Shown here piece by piece: positions 36,503 through 45,910 of a stretch of 64,000 nucleotides of DNA (position 1 is the stretch's first letter; each line of letters begins with the position of its first letter). Source of the DNA: Clostridia bacterium (lineage in GTDB: Bacteria; Bacillota; Clostridia; Lachnospirales; Lachnospiraceae); contig CAJTDE010000005.1 of the NCBI GenBank assembly GCA_910574835.1, forward strand, positions 1 to 64,000, in the 5' to 3' direction. Below the pieces are notes generated by a model. That model ran no database searches, was not told the DNA's origin, and was given only the letters and a program-made list of their open reading frames with translations. The position numbers and the translations under genes were made by a program.

Positions 36503-37354
36503 ATGAATGTACAATGGTATCCAGGTCATATGACAAAAGCAAAGCGGATGATGCAGGAGAATATCAAGCTGGTCGATCTCATACTGGAGCTTGTAGACGC
36601 AAGGGTGCCCTTCAGCAGCCGCAATCCGGATATAGACGAGCTTGGGAAACAAAAGGCAAGGATTATTCTGTTAAATAAATGTGACCTGGCAGATGAAAAA
36701 AAGACGGCCCTCTGGGATGCCTATTTTAGAAAACAGGGATTTCAGGTAGTTTTGGCCAATTCCAGGAGCGGCGCCGGTCTGAAAGCCATCCACGGTGCAG
36801 TCGCACAGGCTTGTAAGGAAAAAATAGAACGAGACCGGAAACGCGGAATTTTAAATCGGCCCATCCGGGCTATGGTGGCAGGGATTCCCAATGTGGGAAA
36901 ATCTACCTTCATTAACAGCTTTGCAGGGAAAGCCTGTACTAAGACAGGGAACAAGCCGGGAGTGACGAGAGGCGCCCAGTGGGTGCGTTTGAATAAGCAA
37001 GTGGAGCTTCTTGATACACCGGGAATACTTTGGCCCCGATTTGAAGATCCGCAGGCAGGACTTCGTTTGGCTATGATTGGTTCCATTAAGGATGAGGTTG
37101 TGAATCGGGAAGAATTGGCTTTGGAGCTGCTGCATTTTCTTTGTGAGGTATATCCGGGAGTCCTTAAGCAGCGCTATGGAATTAGTGAGACAGAAGATAC
37201 GCCTGCGATGCTGTCTGACATAGCAAAAAGCAGAGGCTGTCTGTTAAAAGGCGGCGAGCTGGATACGGGAAAGGCAGTGGGGATTCTGTTGGAGGAGTTC
37301 CGGGGAGGAAAGCTGGGAAGATTTACCCTTGAGATTCCGAAGAAAGAGGACTAA
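36503..37354 (+). CDS. rbgA: Ribosome biogenesis GTPase RbgA (YlqF)
   Basis: 283-aa circularly permuted GTPase for late 50S assembly. It begins MNVQWYPGHMTKAKRMM. Permuted motifs are seen: G4 LNKCDLAD, G5 NSRSGAG, G1 GIPNVGKSTFIN, G2 around KPGVTRG, G3 DTPGILWPRF, then a C-terminal RNA-binding helical domain. ATG 36503 has GGAGAG upstream. It lies between two lepB genes. Confidence 0.95.
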   Translation: MNVQWYPGHMTKAKRMMQENIKLVDLILELVDARVPFSSRNPDIDELGKQKARIILLNKCDLADEKKTALWDAYFRKQGFQVVLANSRSGAGLKAIHGAVAQACKEKIERDRKRGILNRPIRAMVAGIPNVGKSTFINSFAGKACTKTGNKPGVTRGAQWVRLNKQVELLDTPGILWPRFEDPQAGLRLAMIGSIKDEVVNREELALELLHFLCEVYPGVLKQRYGISETEDTPAMLSDIAKSRGCLLKGGELDTGKAVGILLEEFRGGKLGRFTLEIPKKED

Positions 37355-37387
37355 CATATTATGAAAAATCATTTGTGAGGGATGGAC

Positions 37388-37990
37388 ATGGGGAAAAAGC
37401 GAAGAAGAAATGAAATAGAAGATGATTTCATAAATGAAAGGGATGAGGAAAAAGAGAGAAGTCCTTTTCAGGAGCTTCTCGGTATGCTCTTATACATAGG
37501 GGTCGTTCTGGTCATTACCTTTTTGATTATTACCTTTGTGGGGCAGAGAACACATGTAAGCGGTGATTCCATGAAGAATACCCTTCATCACGGAGATCAG
37601 CTGATCGTGGATAAGATTACATATCGGTTTAAAGAGCCGGTGCGTTATGATATCATTGTATTTCCATACCAATACGAGGAGGATACCTTCTATATTAAAA
37701 GGATCATCGGCCTGCCCGGTGAGACTGTGCAGATTGTGAACGGAGAAATCTATATCAATGGAGAAATCCTGCGGGAAACCTATGGGCGAGAGGTGATTCG
37801 TGATCCCGGAATGGCGGCAGAGCCGGTTCAGTTGGGAGAGGATGAGTATTTTGTCCTGGGAGACAATCGGAATGCCAGCTCCGACAGCCGGGAGCCAAGT
37901 GTGGGCGTAATTCACAGAAACGATATCGTAGGCAGAGCGTGGATTCGAATCTGGCCTTTGAATAAGGCCGGAATTTTGAAGCATCAGTAG
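37388..37990 (+). CDS. lepB: Signal peptidase I (second copy)
   Basis: 200-aa paralogue of the gene at 35902. A charged N-terminal tail (RRNEIEDDFINERDEEKE) precedes one membrane helix (ELLGMLLYIGVVLVITFLII). Catalytic Ser lies in HVSGDSMKNTLHHGDQLIVD, Lys in FYIKRIIGLPGETV, and the box GEDEYFVLGDNRNASSDSRE is present. ATG 37388 is favoured by GAGGG 6 nt upstream; ATG 37382 is too near it. Two divergent peptidases in one cluster suggest a split of substrates (inference). Confidence 0.94.
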   Translation: MGKKRRRNEIEDDFINERDEEKERSPFQELLGMLLYIGVVLVITFLIITFVGQRTHVSGDSMKNTLHHGDQLIVDKITYRFKEPVRYDIIVFPYQYEEDTFYIKRIIGLPGETVQIVNGEIYINGEILRETYGREVIRDPGMAAEPVQLGEDEYFVLGDNRNASSDSREPSVGVIHRNDIVGRAWIRIWPLNKAGILKHQ

Positions 37991-38011
37991 GCTTTTTGGA
38001 AGGATAAGGCT

Positions 38012-38680
38012 ATGACAAAAGCGGAAATTTTGCGCGAGCAGAAGCGGCAGGAAAAATTAAAGGCGGAGCGGGAACGCTTAGAGTCCATGAAAGAATATGA
38101 GTACAAATATCAGGAGCGGGGGATTCTCTGCGGAATTGATGAGGCTGGCCGGGGGCCTTTGGCGGGTCCGGTAGTAGCAGGAGCCGTGATTTTGCAAAAG
38201 GATCAGGAGATTCTCTATCTGAATGATTCCAAAAAGCTTTCCGAGAAAAAAAGAGAGCTTTTGTATGATGAGATTATGGAAAAGGCAGTCGCAGTAGGGA
38301 TCGGGGTGATCGGACCGGATCGAATTGATGAGATCAATATTCTCCAGGCGACTTACGAGGCTATGCGTATGGCCATAGGGAATCTGAAAGTGCGTCCGGA
38401 TCTGCTCTTAAATGACGCGGTGACGATTCCGGGGGTTGAGACGCCGCAGATACCCATTGTCAAGGGAGATGCCAAAAGTGTCTCCATAGCGGCGGCAAGC
38501 ATTGTAGCCAAGGTGACCAGAGATCGGATGATGATGGAGTATGAAAATCTGTATCCCGGATACGGTTTTGCTTCCAACAAGGGGTATGGAGCGGCAAAGC
38601 ACATTGCGGCCTTGAAGGAAATAGGGCCTTGTGCGATTCATCGAAGGACTTTTATCAAGAATTTTGTGTCTGAAATCTGA
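38012..38680 (+). CDS. rnhB: Ribonuclease HII
   Basis: 222-aa type 2 RNase H removing RNA primers and single ribonucleotides from DNA. Catalytic block CGIDEAGRGPLAGPVVAGAV holds the first Asp and Glu; later ligands are in LLLNDAV and KGDAKSVSIAAASIVAKVTRD. A charged helical N-terminal extension of about 32 residues (REQKRQEKLKAERERLE) precedes the domain, as is common in this order. It follows lepB by about 20 bp. Confidence 0.95.
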   Translation: MTKAEILREQKRQEKLKAERERLESMKEYEYKYQERGILCGIDEAGRGPLAGPVVAGAVILQKDQEILYLNDSKKLSEKKRELLYDEIMEKAVAVGIGVIGPDRIDEINILQATYEAMRMAIGNLKVRPDLLLNDAVTIPGVETPQIPIVKGDAKSVSIAAASIVAKVTRDRMMMEYENLYPGYGFASNKGYGAAKHIAALKEIGPCAIHRRTFIKNFVSEI

Positions 38681-38718
38681 TGCGGGGATAGAAGAAAAAG
38701 AAGCAGAAAGAAGATAGA

Positions 38719-39084
38719 ATGGAAAACCGTAGAAAAATCGGAACTGCACAGGAAGAAAAGGCGGCTGAATATCTAAGCAGCCGGGGATATCGAATCTTAG
38801 AACGAAATTTTCGGTGTAAATTGGGCGAGATTGATCTGATAGCGGAGGAGTCCGGCGTCTTGGTTTTTCTTGAGGTTAAATATCGGAAAAGCGGCCGGTA
38901 CGGCAATCCGGCGGAGGCAGTCACGCCTGCCAAGCAGAAAACCATTTGCCGGGTAGCGGATTTCTATCGGATGTCCGGACGCATAGCGGAGAGTCAAAGC
39001 TGCCGCTTTGATGTAGTGGCAATCCTGGGAGAAGAAATACAGGTATATAAGAACGCATTTTCTTACTGGCAGGGGATACGGTAA
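38719..39084 (+). CDS. YraN family (UPF0102) endonuclease-like protein
   Basis: 121-aa protein with a Holliday-junction-resolvase-like PD-(D/E)XK fold: AAEYLSSRGYRILERNFR, GEIDLIAEE and VFLEVKYRKSG hold the D, E and K. Its usual place next to rnhB is kept. Biological role is unknown. AGAAAGAAG upstream. Confidence 0.9.
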   Translation: MENRRKIGTAQEEKAAEYLSSRGYRILERNFRCKLGEIDLIAEESGVLVFLEVKYRKSGRYGNPAEAVTPAKQKTICRVADFYRMSGRIAESQSCRFDVVAILGEEIQVYKNAFSYWQGIR

Positions 39085-39106
39085 AGCGGCGCGGATAGGA
39101 GAGCAT

Positions 39107-39952
39107 ATGGAATTAATCAGAAAAGCGGGAATGGAAGCTATGGAGGTCGTGGAGCGCGAGGGCGTTCCTTTTCTTGTATTTCCTAGGCTGAGAGAGATAA
39201 AAGGAGTCAATCATGGATTCTCCACACGTCTGGGCGGCGTGAGCCGGGGGATGTTTTCTTCTATGAATTTAAGCTTTACAAGAGGGGACGAGGAAGCGGC
39301 GGTAAGGGAGAATTACACCCGTATTGGAAGGGCTGTGGGATTTTGCTGTGAGAATTTGGTGTTTTCGGATCAGACTCATACGACAAACATTCGTGTGGTG
39401 ACAGAGGCTGACAGAGGAAAGGGATATGCTGCGGCCAAGGACTATACAGATGTGGACGGAATGGTGACGAATATTCCGGGGCTTACCCTGGCAACCTTTT
39501 ATGCGGACTGCGTACCGCTGTTTCTTGTAGATCCTGTTCACAAAGCTATCGGCTTATCCCATTCCGGGTGGAAGGGAACCGTAGGTAAAATCGGAAAGAG
39601 GACGATAGCCGTAATGAAAGAACAATACGGAACACAGCCCCAGGACTTGATTGCGGCAATCGGCCCTTCTATTTGCCGGGACTGCTATGAGGTGAGCGAG
39701 GATGTGGCGGAGCAGTTTCGGGCGGCTTTTGATAAGGCGCATTGGGAGGAGATTTATGATACAAAGGTAAATGGAAAATATCAGCTGGATCTATGGAAAG
39801 CGAATGAGCTGATCTTTCAGGAGGCAGGATTGAAGCCTGATCAGATTGTGACAGCAGATTTATGCACCTGCTGCAATTCAAAGTATTTGTTCAGTCACCG
39901 CGCGTCTCATGGAAAACGGGGAAATCTGGCAGCATTTTTGATGTTGGTATAG
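39107..39952 (+). CDS. pgeF: Peptidoglycan editing factor PgeF / YfiH-type laccase-domain protein
   Basis: 281-aa Cu-oxidase_4 family protein. In Escherichia coli PgeF keeps L-Ala at position 1 of muramyl peptides; other members act on purine nucleosides. Family blocks: GVNHGFSTRLGGVS, FSDQTHTTNIRVV, DGMVTNIPGLTLATFYADCVPLFLVD (partial motif YADCVP), HSGWKGTVGKIG with the His-Ser-Gly-Trp, GPSICRDCYEV, and CTCCNSKYLFSHRAS. ATG after AGGAGAG. It ends the cluster begun at ylxM. Confidence 0.92.
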   Translation: MELIRKAGMEAMEVVEREGVPFLVFPRLREIKGVNHGFSTRLGGVSRGMFSSMNLSFTRGDEEAAVRENYTRIGRAVGFCCENLVFSDQTHTTNIRVVTEADRGKGYAAAKDYTDVDGMVTNIPGLTLATFYADCVPLFLVDPVHKAIGLSHSGWKGTVGKIGKRTIAVMKEQYGTQPQDLIAAIGPSICRDCYEVSEDVAEQFRAAFDKAHWEEIYDTKVNGKYQLDLWKANELIFQEAGLKPDQIVTADLCTCCNSKYLFSHRASHGKRGNLAAFLMLV

Positions 39953-40023
39953 CGTTCGCCAATGGATTTCAGAGTATGATTTGCTGTAATAGCAGAGGGG
40001 TTTGCATAAGGGGAGTATAGAAC

Positions 40024-40707
40024 ATGAGATTTCAACTGGAGAAGGCATCTGAATCTTATCTGGTAGGTGTTCTTCTGGCGATTGCCGGCGGATACCTGGA
40101 TGTATATACCTATATATGCCGCGGCGGTGTGTTTGCCAATGCCCAGACAGGAAATATTGTCCTATTGGGGATTAACATGGCAGATCAGAACTGGGACAAG
40201 ATTTTGTTTTATATGTATCCCATACTGGCTTTTATGGCCGGAATTTTAATCACGGAATATGTGCGGAGGCGGTTCCGATACAATCCGGGGCTTCATTGGA
40301 GACAGATTGTAATAGCAATTGAATTTGTAGTGCTGTGGGTGATAGCCTTTACGCCCTCCGGCATATGCGACGATCTGATTAATTCAGCAGTATCTTTTGT
40401 GTGCTCTATGCAGGTTGAAAGCTTCCGCCGTTTTAACGGAAGCGCGTATGCGACTACCATGTGTACGGGTAACCTTCGAAGCGCCACAGAGCAGCTTTTT
40501 TATTATAACATTGACAAAGATAAGGAGGCGCGGAAAAAGAGCCTGCAGTATTATGGAATTATTTTGTTTTTTATCCTGGGAGCAGTTCTGGGAACAGCCA
40601 TTACCCGGGTTTTTTTAGAGCGGTCAGCGCTGATTGTCTGTCTTTTGCTGCTTGTTGTGTTTGTTATTATGTTTATTCCTCCGTCGGCGGAGGAATCCCG
40701 AGAGTAA
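40024..40707 (+). CDS. YoaK family (DUF1275) membrane protein
   Basis: 227-aa protein of about six membrane helices. The family's opening block is clear: LLAIAGGYLDVYTYI and GGVFANAQTGNIVLLG. Later come MQVESFRRFNGSAYATTMCTG (partial motif) and a last helix IVCLLLLVVFVIMFI. Function unknown, usually described as a possible transporter. ATG follows AAGGGGAG. It is separated from the AraC gene by a family C palindrome. Confidence 0.9.
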   Translation: MRFQLEKASESYLVGVLLAIAGGYLDVYTYICRGGVFANAQTGNIVLLGINMADQNWDKILFYMYPILAFMAGILITEYVRRRFRYNPGLHWRQIVIAIEFVVLWVIAFTPSGICDDLINSAVSFVCSMQVESFRRFNGSAYATTMCTGNLRSATEQLFYYNIDKDKEARKKSLQYYGIILFFILGAVLGTAITRVFLERSALIVCLLLLVVFVIMFIPPSAEESRE

Positions 40708-40777
40708 AGCGGCGATGCATCGCACAATAACAGAAGGATTTGCAGGCACACGCAGCTGTAACCGGAAGTTCTTTTAA

Positions 40778-40805
40778 GTTACCGGTCCGGAGAGTGAACA
40801 GTAAT
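40778..40805. repeat. Family C solo palindrome
   Basis: GTTACCGGTCCGG followed by AGAGTGAACAGTAAT, in reverse orientation to the copies at 25418 and 35137. Confidence 0.45.
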
Positions 40806-40834
40806 TCTTCTAATATTGGAATCGGAGGTTATAC

Positions 40835-41746
40835 ATGGAAAATGCGTATGTATTGGAGCTGTCCGAATCAAGGTTCCGGGATCTATATGTCTGTTTCTGC
40901 GGCTATGCTCAGTGTGAGCCTCTTCACAGCTACGGTCCTGCCATGCGTTCCAACTATCTCATCCACTACATTGTAGAGGGAAAGGGTATCTACCAAACAG
41001 GAGAGCGGAAGTATGAACTGGAGGCAGGTGAGGGCTTTCTGATTGAACCGAATACACTTGTCTATTATCAGGCTGACGTAAAGGAGCCTTGGAGCTATTT
41101 ATGGATTGGATTTTCCGGGAATAGGGCGGAGGAATACTTGAAGGATCTGGGTCTTAACAGCCGTCAGATCACTTTTCGCTCTCAGAAGGGAAAGGAGCTG
41201 AAGCGCCTGGTCCTGGAGATGATGCGCTGCTGTGACGGCTCCGTTACCAGTCAGTTTCATCAGCAGAGTCTTCTGTATGATTTTTTGGCAATTCTGTCGG
41301 AAAATGCGGTAGATCGGGGGAGAAGCGAGCCTTCTAAGGAAAATTTCCATATGGAGCGGGCCGTTACTTTTATCCGCAACCGATATTCCTCAAATATCAA
41401 GGTGGCCGACATTGCCGCTCATCTCTGTGTGGATCGCAGCTATCTTTACAAGCTTTTTAAAAATACCTTAAATATGTCCCCACAGGAATTTCTGACCGAG
41501 GTACGCTTGACCAGGGCAAAGGAGCTTCTCGCCGCAACAAAGCTGTCCGTCGAGCATGTGGCCCTGTCCTGCGGCTACCGGGACAGCCTGGTCTTCTCAA
41601 AGGCATTTAAAAAGAGTGTGGGAATAGCCCCCAAGGAATACCGCCGGGAAAACAGGAAGCCGGGCAAAAAGGATTCGGGGGAGAATGAGGAGATATTAAG
41701 AGAGATTTTGAATAATGAGGATTTGAAAAGGCTGCGGAAAAAATAG
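40835..41746 (+). CDS. AraC family transcriptional regulator
   Basis: 303-aa regulator with an N-terminal cupin sensor domain (residues about 25-150; YELEAGEGFLIEPNT) and a C-terminal double helix-turn-helix (IKVADIAAHLCVDRSYLYKL and VEHVALSCGYRDSLVFSKAF, then IAPKEYRR). Such regulators commonly sit beside alpha-galactosidase genes in Lachnospiraceae. Here the alpha-galactosidase at 43227 is 1.5 kb away with a broken nuclease gene between them. ATG after CGGAGG. Confidence 0.92.
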   Translation: MENAYVLELSESRFRDLYVCFCGYAQCEPLHSYGPAMRSNYLIHYIVEGKGIYQTGERKYELEAGEGFLIEPNTLVYYQADVKEPWSYLWIGFSGNRAEEYLKDLGLNSRQITFRSQKGKELKRLVLEMMRCCDGSVTSQFHQQSLLYDFLAILSENAVDRGRSEPSKENFHMERAVTFIRNRYSSNIKVADIAAHLCVDRSYLYKLFKNTLNMSPQEFLTEVRLTRAKELLAATKLSVEHVALSCGYRDSLVFSKAFKKSVGIAPKEYRRENRKPGKKDSGENEEILREILNNEDLKRLRKK

Positions 41747-41936
41747 TTTTATTTCAGTATATCTTTGTAGATTATCCTAAGAGTACAAGGAACATGAAAT
41801 GTAAATGCAACTTAGGAAAATTACAATAAAAGGTTAAATGTTTATGGCTTGTAAATCCCTAATTGCTATGATATGCTACAAGTAATAAAAGAATATTCGG
41901 TTGGTAATACGGCATATAATAAAGGTGGTGGTAGTT

Positions 41937-42884
41937 TTGGGAATAAAAGATGCAGTCACAACAAAATATATGAGGCAGAATGTGATTTTTGCCGATGCCT
42001 TTAACTACTTTGTATATGGCGGAGAGTAGATTATCAATCCGGAATGTCTGGAGGAACTTGATACACGTGAGATAGAGGTCCCTTATGGCGGAAAAAAAGG
42101 TGTAAAACAACCGATACAAAAAACAAGGGATGTTATTAAATCAGTCATAGCCAGGATGGATAAGCATACGGCATATCTGCTTCTGGCAATTGAAAATCAG
42201 TCAAATATTCATTACGCAATGCCAGTAAAAAATATGGTTTATGATGCTCTCCAATATGCTAAACAGGTAGAAGAGGCTGCAGCTTCCCATAAACGGTCCG
42301 GTGATTATAAAGGCGTTGGCAGCGACGAATATTTGTCAGGTTTTATGAAGGAGGATTGTTTGCTTCCGGTAGTAACACTGGTTGTATATTTTGATTCTAA
42401 GGAATGGGATGGGCCGTTATCTATTCATGAAATGTTCGCAAAACAGGACAAAAGGGTACTGAATCTGATTCCTGATTATAAAGTGAATTTGATTGCGCCA
42501 GCCTTTATTAAGGACGAAGATTTTGGAAAATTTCGAAGCTCTTTAAAAGAAGTGCTTGCATTTATTAAATATGCAAGAAATAAGGATGAACTTAAAAGAA
42601 TTTTAGATGAGGATGCGGCGTTTCGCTGTTTAGGACGAGATGAGGTTGAGGTGTTAAATGCCTGTGTCGGTGCAAAGATATTAGTAAATAAAGGTGAGGA
42701 GGCGGTTGATGTGTGTCTGGCGATACAACAGATGAATGAAGAAGCGGCGCAGAAAGAGAGAATTTCTACTTTGCTGCAGTCAATCAAAAACTTAATGGAT
42801 AATTTGGGGATGACAGCAGAACAGGCAATGAATGCGATGGGGATTCTTGAACAGGATCGTAAAAGAATCCAGCCGCTTATTTGA
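41937..42884 (+). pseudogene. Rpn/PD-(D/E)XK-type nuclease gene with in-frame TAG
   Basis: From a TTG at 41937 (AAAGGTGGTGG upstream) the frame reads GIKDAVTTKYM..NVIFADAFNYFVYGGE, then meets TAG at 42027-42029, and continues without shift as IINPECLEELDTREIEVPYG to 42884. Family members have a Gln-type codon here, so CAG-to-TAG is the simple explanation. The remainder (LLAIENQSNIHYAMPVKNMV, LPVVTLVVYFDSKEWDG) is typical of recombination-promoting nuclease/transposase-like proteins. A restart at ATG 42156 would lack the first catalytic residue. The gene is more A/T-rich than its neighbours and interrupts an AraC/alpha-galactosidase pairing. Confidence 0.75.
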
Positions 42885-43226
42885 AATATATTTTGTATGA
42901 AACTATTAACGGTATCTGTTTTGGTGCGCCGCTTATTTGGAAATTTATCTAATTTGCAAGTGGTCGGTACATTGAGTGGCAGATACTGTTTTGCTTTCAC
43001 AGATTCAATATACTTTGTCAGGTGGTTCTGCTTATATAAATTCGGCATTGATTAGGAAACATTTTGACTGTTTTGTGAAACAAAAATATCTAACAGCTTT
43101 CCAAAAGTATTGTTAAAATAGAGCAATGAAAAGTACGGGATAGCTTTACAGGGAAGCCCGTGTAAGAGCACCGTGATAAAAGGAAAAATAATGCCGGACA
43201 GCGCCGGCGGAAAGCAGGAGAATCAA
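42885..43226. other. Gene-free 342 bp before the alpha-galactosidase
   Basis: A/T-rich. I see no gene, RNA or repeat in it. A TAAAAT at about 43115 could be a -10 box, but no convincing -35 lies in front. A minus-strand frame through it looks like chance. Confidence 0.4.
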
Positions 43227-45455
43227 ATGGGAATCGTATACCACGAAAGCAGCAGAACCTTTCATCTCTATAATGACACCATAAGCTACATCATGATAAT
43301 TTTAAAAAACGGCCATCTGGGTCAGCTTTACTATGGAAAGCGGATTCGGGACAGGGAGGATTTCTCTTATTTTCTGGAGACAAGCCAGCGGCCTATGACG
43401 GCCCGTGTCTTTGAGGACGACGACTCCTTTTCCCTGGAGCATATCCGCCAGGAATATCCCGTATTCGGCACCACGGATTTCCGTCAGCCGGCGGTGGAGG
43501 TGTGCCAGGAGAACGGAAGCAGGCTTTCGGATTTTCAGTATCAGGGCTATCGGACGGAGGCGGGAAAGCCGAAGCTTCCCGGACTTCCGGCTACCTATAC
43601 GGAAGAGGATGATGAGGCCGAAACCCTGACAATTACTCTGAAAGATCCTTTGACGGGGATAAGGGTGGAGCTTCTCTACACGATTTTTTCTAAGGGAGGC
43701 GTTCTCACAAGGAGCGCAGGCTTTGTAAATGAAGGCAGGGAGACTGTGCGCCTTACCCGGGCCATGAGTCTTTGTCTGGACCTGCCGGACCAGGATTATG
43801 TATGGCAGCAGCTTTCCGGCTGCTGGGCCAGAGAGTGCCATGTGCACAGTCGTAAACTGGAGCCGGGAATCCAGGCAATCGGAAGCATGAGAGGCAATTC
43901 CTCCCATGAGCACAATCCTTTCCTGGTGCTTCGCCGTCCCCATGCGGATGAGCGTCAGGGAGAGGTTATCGGGCTTTCTCTGATCTACAGCGGCAATTTC
44001 CGCATCCAGGCGGAGGTGGATGCCCATGACACGCTGCGGGTGACGGCAGGAATTGATCCGGAGACCTTTACCTGGAAGCTGGAGGCGGGAGAGCGTTTTC
44101 ACACGCCGGAGGCAGTTCTGGTCTATTCGGATAAGGGGCTGAACCATATGAGCCAGACCTTCCATAAGCTTTACCAGAGACGGCTTGCAAGAGGGTACTG
44201 GCGTGATAAAGCGCGGCCTATTCTGAATAACAACTGGGAGGCTACCTACTTTGACTTTACGGAGGAGCGGCTTCTGGAGCTTGCGGCCCGGGCAAAGGAG
44301 TGCGGCGTGGAGCTGTTTGTCCTGGACGACGGCTGGTTTGGAAAGCGCAGCAGCGACCATGCGGGGCTGGGAGACTGGCAGGTGAATCTTGAGCGCCTTC
44401 CAAATGGAATCACCGGCCTTGCAAAGCAGATGGAAGAGCTTGGGCTTAAGTTCGGACTCTGGTTTGAGCCGGAGATGGTTAATAAGGATTCGGACTTTTA
44501 CCGGCAGCATCCGGATTGGATCATAGGAACGCCGGGGCGCAGCAATTCTCAGGGACGTCATCAGTATGTACTGGATTTTTCCCGGCAGGAGGTGGTGGAC
44601 GCCATCTATGAGCAGATGGAGAAGCTTCTTCGGGAGGCAAAGCTTTCCTATATAAAATGGGATATGAACCGGAGCATTACGGAATGCTTTTCCCGGGGAT
44701 GGCCGGCGGACCGCCAGGGGGAGGTTTACCATCGCTATATTCTGGGTGTGTATGACCTTTATGAACGGCTGACCTCAGAGTTTCCTCATGTGCTTTTTGA
44801 ATCCTGCGCAAGCGGCGGAGGGCGTTTTGACCCGGGGATGCTTTATTATGCGCCCCAGGGCTGGCTGAGTGATGACAGTGATGCCGTTGAACGGCTGAAG
44901 ATTCAATACGGGGCGTCTATGTGCTACCCCATCAGCAGTATGGGCGCTCACGTGTCGGTTGCTCCCAATCATCAGATATACCGGAACACGCCCCTGCATA
45001 CCAGGGCAAATGTTGCCTGCTTTGGAACCTTTGGCTATGAGCTGGATCTGAATAAGCTTACGGAGGAAGAGACGAGGGAGGTAAAGGAACAGATTGCATT
45101 TATGAAAAAATACCGTCATATTCTGCAGTTTGGGACTTTCTACCGTCTGAATAGCCCCTTTGAGGGAAATGAAGCAGCTTGGATGGCGGTGAGTGAGGAT
45201 AAAAAGACGGCTGTTGTTGGATGGTATCGTATTTTGAACGACGTCAACGGGCGGTATACGAGGCTACGCCTGGAGGGGCTGCATCCGGAGTATGCTTATC
45301 GCAATGAAAGGAGCGGGCTTATTCACTATGGGGATGAGCTGATGTATGCGGGCTTGATTACGACGGATGATACGGCAGGACAGACGGAAGCGGAAGCGGT
45401 TCATTCTGCGGATTTTGAGTCGCGGATTTATGTGCTGGAGGCGGTTGAGGCATAA
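43227..45455 (+). CDS. Alpha-galactosidase, GH36
   Basis: 742-aa cytoplasmic retaining glycosidase releasing alpha-1,6-galactose from melibiose, raffinose and similar sugars. N-terminal beta-sandwich, then a TIM barrel: WEATYFDFTEERLLELA, LFVLDDGWFGKR, GLKFGLWFEPEMVN, the nucleophile Asp in YIKWDMNRS and the acid/base Asp in WLSDDSDAVERL, with ESCASGGGRFDPGM between them. Length fits GH36 subgroup I. ATG 43227 has AGGAG 7 nt upstream; ATG 43173 and 43191 lack one. No transporter is adjacent. Hairpin repeat A3 begins 15 bp after the stop. Confidence 0.94.
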   Translation: MGIVYHESSRTFHLYNDTISYIMIILKNGHLGQLYYGKRIRDREDFSYFLETSQRPMTARVFEDDDSFSLEHIRQEYPVFGTTDFRQPAVEVCQENGSRLSDFQYQGYRTEAGKPKLPGLPATYTEEDDEAETLTITLKDPLTGIRVELLYTIFSKGGVLTRSAGFVNEGRETVRLTRAMSLCLDLPDQDYVWQQLSGCWARECHVHSRKLEPGIQAIGSMRGNSSHEHNPFLVLRRPHADERQGEVIGLSLIYSGNFRIQAEVDAHDTLRVTAGIDPETFTWKLEAGERFHTPEAVLVYSDKGLNHMSQTFHKLYQRRLARGYWRDKARPILNNNWEATYFDFTEERLLELAARAKECGVELFVLDDGWFGKRSSDHAGLGDWQVNLERLPNGITGLAKQMEELGLKFGLWFEPEMVNKDSDFYRQHPDWIIGTPGRSNSQGRHQYVLDFSRQEVVDAIYEQMEKLLREAKLSYIKWDMNRSITECFSRGWPADRQGEVYHRYILGVYDLYERLTSEFPHVLFESCASGGGRFDPGMLYYAPQGWLSDDSDAVERLKIQYGASMCYPISSMGAHVSVAPNHQIYRNTPLHTRANVACFGTFGYELDLNKLTEEETREVKEQIAFMKKYRHILQFGTFYRLNSPFEGNEAAWMAVSEDKKTAVVGWYRILNDVNGRYTRLRLEGLHPEYAYRNERSGLIHYGDELMYAGLITTDDTAGQTEAEAVHSADFESRIYVLEAVEA

Positions 45456-45470
45456 AGAGGGGACGGGCCG

Positions 45471-45717
45471 GCGGCAAAATAAGCCCGCAGACTTTTCCAT
45501 ATCCCCGGCAAGAAGGAAGCCTCCCGCCTTGCGGGTCCCTCCTTATCACAACGGTTCGGACGGTTCACGCACACGCAGTCTGCTCTGGACGGACATTGAC
45601 CTCTCGGATCTTTTAGGTTCGGGAGGTTTTTTGTTCAATGCCCGCCTGTTTCAGACCGGGTGTGCGTGAACAGCCGGGCATCGGATATCGGAAAAGTCTG
45701 CGGGCTTATTTTACCGC
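45471..45717. repeat. Family A hairpin repeat, copy A3 (with nested insert)
   Basis: 247 bp. Outer arms GCGGCAAAATAAGCCCGC... and its complement, inner arms GTTCACGCACACGCAGTCTG and CAGACCGGGTGTGCGTGAAC (18 of 20 pair). The loop contains a terminator-like ACCTC...GGGAGGTTTTTT. Compared with A4 it has about 45 extra bp (about 45513-45556), themselves a small hairpin with CCCGC/GCGGG. With the promoter at 45775 this accounts for the gene-free 45456-45910. Confidence 0.9.
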
Positions 45718-45774
45718 GCTCCTAATGCTTTGGGGGCGGATGATGGGGGTATAAGGAGAGTGTGAAAATTTTTG

Positions 45775-45804
45775 TTGACGGTGGGCGGAGATGTACCATA
45801 TAAT
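45775..45804 (+). promoter_or_regulatory. Promoter of the FIST-MCP pair
   Basis: TTGACG (45775-45780), 18-bp spacer, TATAAT (45799-45804), leader of about 100 nt with T-rich tracts. Confidence 0.65.
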
Positions 45805-45910
45805 ATAGGTGGTTTTTGTGATTTTTTGGCAGCGGTTTTTTTGCTGCTTGGATTTTGATTTTTTGATTTGGTTTTTGGATTTACTTAGATGGAGAGAGGA
45901 GCAGTTTGGC

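Noticed and set aside
42476-43048. 190-codon minus-strand frame over the Rpn pseudogene end
   Set aside because: Shadow of the plus-strand frame; the extra N-terminal part lies in A/T-rich intergenic DNA and has no similarity I know.
43302-44732. 476-codon minus-strand frame opposite the alpha-galactosidase
   Set aside because: Composition is that of an antisense shadow and the plus strand encodes a clear GH36 enzyme.
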